Shown piece after piece: positions 30,351 through 35,189 of a stretch of DNA of 35,189 nt. Below the pieces are notes generated by a model that was not told the DNA's origin, did no database searches, and saw only the letters and a list, made by a program, of their open reading frames with translations. The DNA is from Terrimicrobiaceae bacterium (GTDB lineage: Bacteria > Verrucomicrobiota > Verrucomicrobiia > Chthoniobacterales > JAATET01): assembly GCA_028713285.1 (NCBI GenBank), contig JAQTOP010000001.1:1-35189 (forward strand). The letters are read 5' to 3'. Positions within the stretch are counted from its first letter, which is position 1, and each line of letters opens with the position of its first letter. A program made the translations under genes and the position numbers.

Positions 30351-32837
30351 ATGCTCGACACCGATACCAAACGCCGCATCGACACCGCCCGCGACATCCT
30401 CGTCGGCAAGGTCCCCGACCCCAAATCCCAGGTCGAGCAGATCACCATCGCCCTCATCTACAAGTTCATGGACGACATGGACGCCGAGGCCGAGGAACTG
30501 GGCGGCAAGCGCAAGTTCTTTACCGGCGACTTCGCTCGCTACGGGTGGGCGAAGCTCATGCGCTCCGGGCTCGGCGGCCACGAGACGCTGGCCCTCTACG
30601 GCGAGGGCATCACCAAGATGACGGAAAACCCCGGCCTGCCGCCGCTCTTCCGCGACATCTTCAAAAACGCCTACCTCCCGTATCGTGACCCCGAGACGCT
30701 CAAGGCCTTTCTCAAGATCATCGACGAGTTCACCTACGACCACAGCGAACGTCTCGGCGATGCCTTCGAGTATCTCCTCTCCGTCCTCGGCTCGCAGGGA
30801 GACGCCGGCCAATTCCGCACTCCGCGCCACATCATCGACTTCATCGTCGCCCTCGTGGACCCGAAGAAAACCGAAACGGTTCTCGACCCCGCCTGCGGCA
30901 CCGCCGGATTCCTTATCTCGTCATTCAAACACATCCTCCGCGCCAATACCAACGAGCACGGCCACAGCACCCTCACCCCGGATGAACGCGGTAATCTCGC
31001 CAAAAATTTCAAGGGCTACGACATCTCTCCCGACATGGTGCGTCTGTCGCTGGTGAATCTCTACCTCCACGGATTCACCGACCCCCATATCTACGAATAC
31101 GACACCCTCACCTCCGAGGAACGGTGGAACGAGTTCGCCGACGTCATCCTTGCAAACCCACCCTTCATGTCGCCGAAAGGCGGCATCAAGCCCCATCGCC
31201 GCTTCTCCATGCAGAGCAAGCGCAGCGAAGTCCTCTTCGTGGACTACATGGCCGAGCACCTCACGCCCACCGGTCGCGCCGGCATCATCGTCCCCGAGGG
31301 AATCATCTTCCAGAGCCAAGGGTCCTACGTCGAACTGCGCCGAATGCTCGTCGAGAACAGCCTCGTCGCCGTCATCTCCCTGCCCGCCGGGGTTTTCAAT
31401 CCCTACTCCGGCGTCAAGACCAGCATCCTCATTCTCGACAAATCTCTCGCGAGGCAGGCGTCCGCCGTCGGTTTCTTCAAGGTGGAAAACGACGGCTTCG
31501 GCCTCGGTGCTCAACGCCGAGCCATCGAGAAAAACGACCTTCCGCATGTGCAGGCGGACATTGCAAGTTGGCTCGGAGCGTTGCGCACCAATCAATCGAC
31601 CGACGAACTCCTCCTCACCACGGGCCTCATTGTCGCCAAGGATAAGATTGCAGCGAACGGCGACTATAACCTCAGCGGGGAGCGGTATCGGGAGGGCACG
31701 GTCGCCGTATCATCATGGCCCTTCGTCCCGGTTGGGGATGTTTTTAGAAAGGCGGACGAAACTGTGCTGCCCGAATCCCTCAAGGGGCCGGTAACTTACC
31801 TCGGACTCGAGAACCTCACGCAGAACACGGGCGAGATTGAGGGTAACGTCGTAAGCGAGAAACCCTCCGACATCAAAAGCATCAAGAATGTGTTCAAGCC
31901 TGATCACATCCTCTATGGGAAGCTTCGTCCCAACCTGAACAAGGTCTGGCTCGCAGACCGCAGCGGCATCTGCTCCACAGATATTTTCGTCATCGAGGGG
32001 AACAACGGAAAGACCGTCCCGGCACTCTACGCCTACCTGTTTCGGAGCAGTCGGTTCAATGACGCCGTCATGGGCCAGCTCAAAGGCGCACAGCTTCCAA
32101 GAATTGGCTGGTCGTCATTTGCCCAACTCCAAATCCCCCTGCCACCGCTGGAGGTGCAGAAGGAGATCGTGGCGGAAATCGAGGGCTACCAGGAAGTCAT
32201 CAACGGCGCCCGCGCCGTCCTCGACCACTACCGCCCCCACATCCCCATCCACGCCGACTGGCCAATGGTGCCGCTGGCCGAAGTGTGTGAGAGCTTTCAG
32301 TATGGTAGCTCCCTCAAGTCCTCGGAGAACGGAGAGGTCGTCTGCCTTCGGATGGGGAATATTCAGAACGGGAAAATCGACTGGTCGGATCTCAAATTCG
32401 CACCACCAGACGAAGACCTTGAGAAATATCTACTGTCCCCGAACGACGTTCTTTTCAACAGGACCAACAGCCCGATCCATGTGGGGAAAACAGGAATCTA
32501 TCGAGGAGAAAGGCCGGCCGTATTCGCCGGTTACCTCATTCGTCTCAACTACCGAAAAGAGAAAATAATGGGGCAATACCTGAACTTTTGCCTGAATACC
32601 AAAGAAGCGAAGGAGTTCTGCCTCAGGGTCAAAACCGATGGGATTAACCAGTCGAACATCAACGCCACGATATTGGGCACCTTCGCAGTCCCCCTTCCAC
32701 CCCTCGCCACCCAGCAAGCTATCGTGGCCGAGATCGAAGCCGAGCAAGCGCTGGTGGCCGCCAACCGCGAACTGATCACCCGCTTCGAGAAAAAAACACA
32801 AGCCACCCTCGCTCGGGTGTGGGGTGAAGACGAGTGA
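30351..32837 (+). CDS. Type I modification methylase fused to specificity subunit
   Basis: The 828-residue protein joins HsdM and HsdS. The HsdM part has the N-terminal helical domain (residues 1-120) and GDAGQFRTPRHIIDFIV. The SAM motif is LDPACGTAGF (Asp179 onward), the catalytic motif ANPPF (Asn269), and it ends about residue 440 with NGDYNLSGERYREG. Two target-recognition domains follow: one about residues 450-620 ending PLPPLEVQKEIVAEIEGYQ with a coiled coil, one about 640-790 ending PLPPLATQQAIVAEIEAEQ. This is the usual HsdS layout. Adenine-N6 methylation protects host sites recognised by the two domains. Fusion of M and S is uncommon compared with separate genes. It lies 9 bases after hsdR and 15 bases before the RloC-like gene. 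Confidence 0.9.
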   Translation: MLDTDTKRRIDTARDILVGKVPDPKSQVEQITIALIYKFMDDMDAEAEELGGKRKFFTGDFARYGWAKLMRSGLGGHETLALYGEGITKMTENPGLPPLFRDIFKNAYLPYRDPETLKAFLKIIDEFTYDHSERLGDAFEYLLSVLGSQGDAGQFRTPRHIIDFIVALVDPKKTETVLDPACGTAGFLISSFKHILRANTNEHGHSTLTPDERGNLAKNFKGYDISPDMVRLSLVNLYLHGFTDPHIYEYDTLTSEERWNEFADVILANPPFMSPKGGIKPHRRFSMQSKRSEVLFVDYMAEHLTPTGRAGIIVPEGIIFQSQGSYVELRRMLVENSLVAVISLPAGVFNPYSGVKTSILILDKSLARQASAVGFFKVENDGFGLGAQRRAIEKNDLPHVQADIASWLGALRTNQSTDELLLTTGLIVAKDKIAANGDYNLSGERYREGTVAVSSWPFVPVGDVFRKADETVLPESLKGPVTYLGLENLTQNTGEIEGNVVSEKPSDIKSIKNVFKPDHILYGKLRPNLNKVWLADRSGICSTDIFVIEGNNGKTVPALYAYLFRSSRFNDAVMGQLKGAQLPRIGWSSFAQLQIPLPPLEVQKEIVAEIEGYQEVINGARAVLDHYRPHIPIHADWPMVPLAEVCESFQYGSSLKSSENGEVVCLRMGNIQNGKIDWSDLKFAPPDEDLEKYLLSPNDVLFNRTNSPIHVGKTGIYRGERPAVFAGYLIRLNYRKEKIMGQYLNFCLNTKEAKEFCLRVKTDGINQSNINATILGTFAVPLPPLATQQAIVAEIEAEQALVAANRELITRFEKKTQATLARVWGEDE

Positions 32838-32852
32838 CCAGCAGGGGAAGGC

Positions 32853-35189
32853 ATGAACGTTCTGCTTGATATTTTCGAATGGTCGCAAACCCGACCGATC
32901 TGGCAGCGCGACGCCCTACGCCGACTTGTCCAAGTAGGCGATCTCTCCGACGAGGACATCAACTCACTGACAGCAATCTGTAAAAGCGCACACGGCCTGT
33001 CGGATCAGCAGGAATCCAATCCACTCGCCAAAGAACACATCCCGGACGTAGCCGCAGGAACCAATCCGGTATCACTCGTTTCCATCTTTCACCACCGCGG
33101 GGTAAACGCACTCGCCGAGGATCAGACGCTTTCCTTTTCCCCTCAACTAACGGTCGTCTACGGCGACAACGGCGCAGGCAAAACTGGCTATATCCGCATT
33201 CTCAAGAGTGCGTGCCGGGCACGGGGTCAGGAAGACATTTTGGGTAACGTCGTCTCCGGTTCATCACCACTCACGCCGGTTGTCGCAATCAAATACAAGG
33301 TCGGTTCTGAGTCAGAACCTCACGAATGGACGGGAGCCAGTGAGGACGAATTCGTCTCTCGCGTCAGCGTCTTCGACACACAGTGCGCCGCCGTCTATCT
33401 CACCGAGAAAACCGACGTCGCGTTCAGACCCTTCGGTCTTGACCTCTTCGACAAACTCGTCAGAGCCTGCAAAAACGTCCGCACAAAACTCGAAGGCGAA
33501 CAGCGGGCACTGGCCTCAAACGCGCTCACCCTCATCCAACCCCAAATCCCGGAAGGAACTGCGGTCGCGAAATTCCTGGCGAGCCTCAGTTCACTCACCA
33601 AGCCGGACGCCGTGGAGGCGCTCGCGGTGTTGTCCGAGGAAGAAGAGGCTCGCCTCACACTCCTCGAAAAATCGCTTCTCGATCTCCAGGCCAACGACCC
33701 GGAAAAACTGATAAAGCAACTCACCCTGCGCGTCGGACGCCTTCAAACGCTGATACAGCACCTCAAGGAAATCGAAACCGCGCTCTCACCCGACGCGGTC
33801 GCCGCCGTGTTCAATGCGCGAACAGAAGGCCGTCGAAAGAGCGAGGAGGCCAAGCGCCTGCGCGAGGCCACATTCCCGGAAGGCCTGCTGACGGGAACGG
33901 GCTCGGAACCTTGGAAAGCGTTATGGGAAGCCGCCCGGCAGTTCTCGGAAGAATCGGCGTATCCCGAAAAAGGATTCCCCTTTGTCGAGGACGGTGCCCG
34001 TTGTGTGCTGTGTCAACAGGACCTCGAACACGAAGCAGCCCATCGACTCACACAGTTCCAAGCATTCGTCGCCTCGACCACCGAGCGGGAACTTCGGAAG
34101 TTGAGAGAGGACTTTACCCGCCTTCGGAAGGGGTTCATCGATCTAAAAACAACAAACCACGCGGTCGATGAAACGGTTAAGGAAATCCGAATCGAACACG
34201 AGGCCTTGGCAGATGCTATAGCCGTCGCTCTCGCTGCCCACGAAGACCGCCGCAAGGCCGTCGTCGCCGCCCTTTCAGAGGACAAGGACCTCGCCCCCGA
34301 TAGCTCAACCCTCGGGTCCATGGTTCCCAAATGCGAGTCCCTGCTCGTCGAAGTCGAAGCCCGCATCAAGGCTCTCCGCACCAGCGCGAACCCCGAAGCG
34401 CGAAAACGCATGACGGCCGAGGCGCAGGAACTGCGCGCTCGCAAGCTGCTGGGGACGCACAAGCAGACCGTTCTGGATGACATCGAACGCCGAAAAAAAT
34501 ATGCGGCCTATGGAGTGTGCATCGAGGAAACGAAGACACAGGCGATCACACAGAAAAGTTCTTCAGTCACAAAAATCGTGGTGTCGCAACGGCTGAAGCA
34601 GAGCTTCAACGGCGAACTGGGCAACCTGTCGTTCAACCACATCGAGGTCGAACTCAAGGAACTCGGCGGCGCGGACGGCGTGTTTTACCACAAGCTCGCC
34701 TTCAAACGCGCCCCCGGCGTTGACCTTCCAAAAGTCGTCAGCGAGGGCGAGCAACGGTGCCTCTCCATCGCCGCCTTCTTCGCAGAACTCAGCACAGCCG
34801 ACGATCCATCAGGGATCGTGTTCGACGATCCCGTCTCCTCACTCGACTACCAATGGCGACAATCCGTAGCACGGCGACTGGTCCAGGAAGCCAAGACGCG
34901 GCAAGTCATCGTCTTCACCCACGACGTCGTCTTCCTGCTCCTCCTTCGGCAGTTCGCCGACGAGTTGAACGTCGAACAGATGGACCAACACGTCCGGTTC
35001 CTTCCCAAGGGGGCAGGGGTCTGCACCCAAGAACTCCCATGGGTTGCAATGCCGATCAAAAAAAAGATCGGCTACTTGAAGAACTGCTGGCAGGCCGCCG
35101 ATAAACTTTTCCGTGACGGGCACCAGGACGCCTACGAGAAGGAAGCCAAACATCTTTACGGCCTGCTACGAGAAGCCTGGGAACGCGGC
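32853..35189 (+). CDS. RloC-like ABC/SMC-type ATPase, 3' end beyond the window
   Basis: An open frame of at least 779 codons starts at the ATG at 32853 after GCAGGGGAAG. It runs off the window. Motifs: Walker A YGDNGAGKTGY (residues 103-113), then long charged helices; a CVLC zinc-hook pair (Cys384, Cys387) in GARCVLCQQDL; helices again; the ABC signature SEGEQ (630-634); Walker B IVFDDPVSSLD (655-665); and the H-loop His690 in FTHD. This is the Rad50/RecF-like layout of RloC, an anticodon nuclease linked to type I restriction systems and described as carrying a CxxC hook. In RloC and PrrC a tRNA-cutting domain lies after the ATPase. The window ends at REAWERG (Arg773, Glu777), whose R-x3-E spacing is compatible with that site, but most of the domain is outside. 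It could also be a different ABC defence ATPase. Confidence 0.8.
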   Translation, partial: MNVLLDIFEWSQTRPIWQRDALRRLVQVGDLSDEDINSLTAICKSAHGLSDQQESNPLAKEHIPDVAAGTNPVSLVSIFHHRGVNALAEDQTLSFSPQLTVVYGDNGAGKTGYIRILKSACRARGQEDILGNVVSGSSPLTPVVAIKYKVGSESEPHEWTGASEDEFVSRVSVFDTQCAAVYLTEKTDVAFRPFGLDLFDKLVRACKNVRTKLEGEQRALASNALTLIQPQIPEGTAVAKFLASLSSLTKPDAVEALAVLSEEEEARLTLLEKSLLDLQANDPEKLIKQLTLRVGRLQTLIQHLKEIETALSPDAVAAVFNARTEGRRKSEEAKRLREATFPEGLLTGTGSEPWKALWEAARQFSEESAYPEKGFPFVEDGARCVLCQQDLEHEAAHRLTQFQAFVASTTERELRKLREDFTRLRKGFIDLKTTNHAVDETVKEIRIEHEALADAIAVALAAHEDRRKAVVAALSEDKDLAPDSSTLGSMVPKCESLLVEVEARIKALRTSANPEARKRMTAEAQELRARKLLGTHKQTVLDDIERRKKYAAYGVCIEETKTQAITQKSSSVTKIVVSQRLKQSFNGELGNLSFNHIEVELKELGGADGVFYHKLAFKRAPGVDLPKVVSEGEQRCLSIAAFFAELSTADDPSGIVFDDPVSSLDYQWRQSVARRLVQEAKTRQVIVFTHDVVFLLLLRQFADELNVEQMDQHVRFLPKGAGVCTQELPWVAMPIKKKIGYLKNCWQAADKLFRDGHQDAYEKEAKHLYGLLREAWERG

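Noticed and set aside
32853-35189. PrrC rather than RloC
   Set aside because: PrrC is shorter and lacks the zinc-hook; here a CxxC between helical arms is clear. The choice remains provisional without the C-terminal domain.

Overview
The window comes from a GC-rich bacterium. The first 12 kb is the distal S10 operon plus the spc/alpha ribosomal protein cluster, all on the + strand. The order is rpsS (partial), rplV, rpsC, rplP, rpmC, rpsQ, rplN, rplX, rplE, rpsH, rplF, rplR, rpsE, rplO, secY, adk, map, infA, rpmJ, rpsM, rpsK, rpsD. rpsN is missing between rplE and rpsH, and rpmD is missing between rpsE and rplO. From what I recall, these gaps also occur in Chlamydiae and relatives, so I infer a member of the PVC group, most likely Verrucomicrobiota. 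That placement rests on gene order, not on a database search. Two further oddities are an exported coiled-coil protein inserted between rpsS and rplV, and the absence of rpoA and rplQ after rpsD. The operon ends in two stacked hairpins, the second a clear intrinsic terminator.

From 12.1 to 18.8 kb lies a tightly packed five-gene + strand operon: a patatin-like hydrolase, an acyl carrier protein fused to a condensation-type acyltransferase, an FAD oxidoreductase, an acyl-AMP ligase and a flavoenzyme with halogenase hallmarks. It looks like a small self-contained biosynthetic cluster in which the ligase charges the carrier domain, the flavoenzymes modify the acyl group and the acyltransferase releases it. 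No ketosynthase is present. The product is unknown.

From 18.8 to 20.8 kb the sequence is visibly richer in A and T and sparse in genes. It holds a methyltransferase-like gene, two small membrane proteins, a probable broken gene and an intergenic stretch with CTCGTN-type inverted repeats and abutting palindromes.

From 20.8 to 27.6 kb lies a mobile-element-like module: a large serine recombinase, a ribbon-helix-helix protein, a relaxase-like gene interrupted by one extra G in a G6 run, a 290-bp array of hairpins, an AAA+ ATPase and a short SSB. It continues with a small membrane protein, an XRE regulator facing tandem operator-like palindromes, and an exported helix-hairpin-helix plus alpha/beta-hydrolase protein.

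From 27.7 kb to the end is a defence locus: hsdR, a fused hsdM-hsdS with two target-recognition domains, and a large RloC-like ABC/SMC-type ATPase with a CxxC zinc-hook motif that runs off the window. A perfect-armed palindrome precedes hsdR. Recombination, mobilisation and defence genes next to each other suggest a genomic island.
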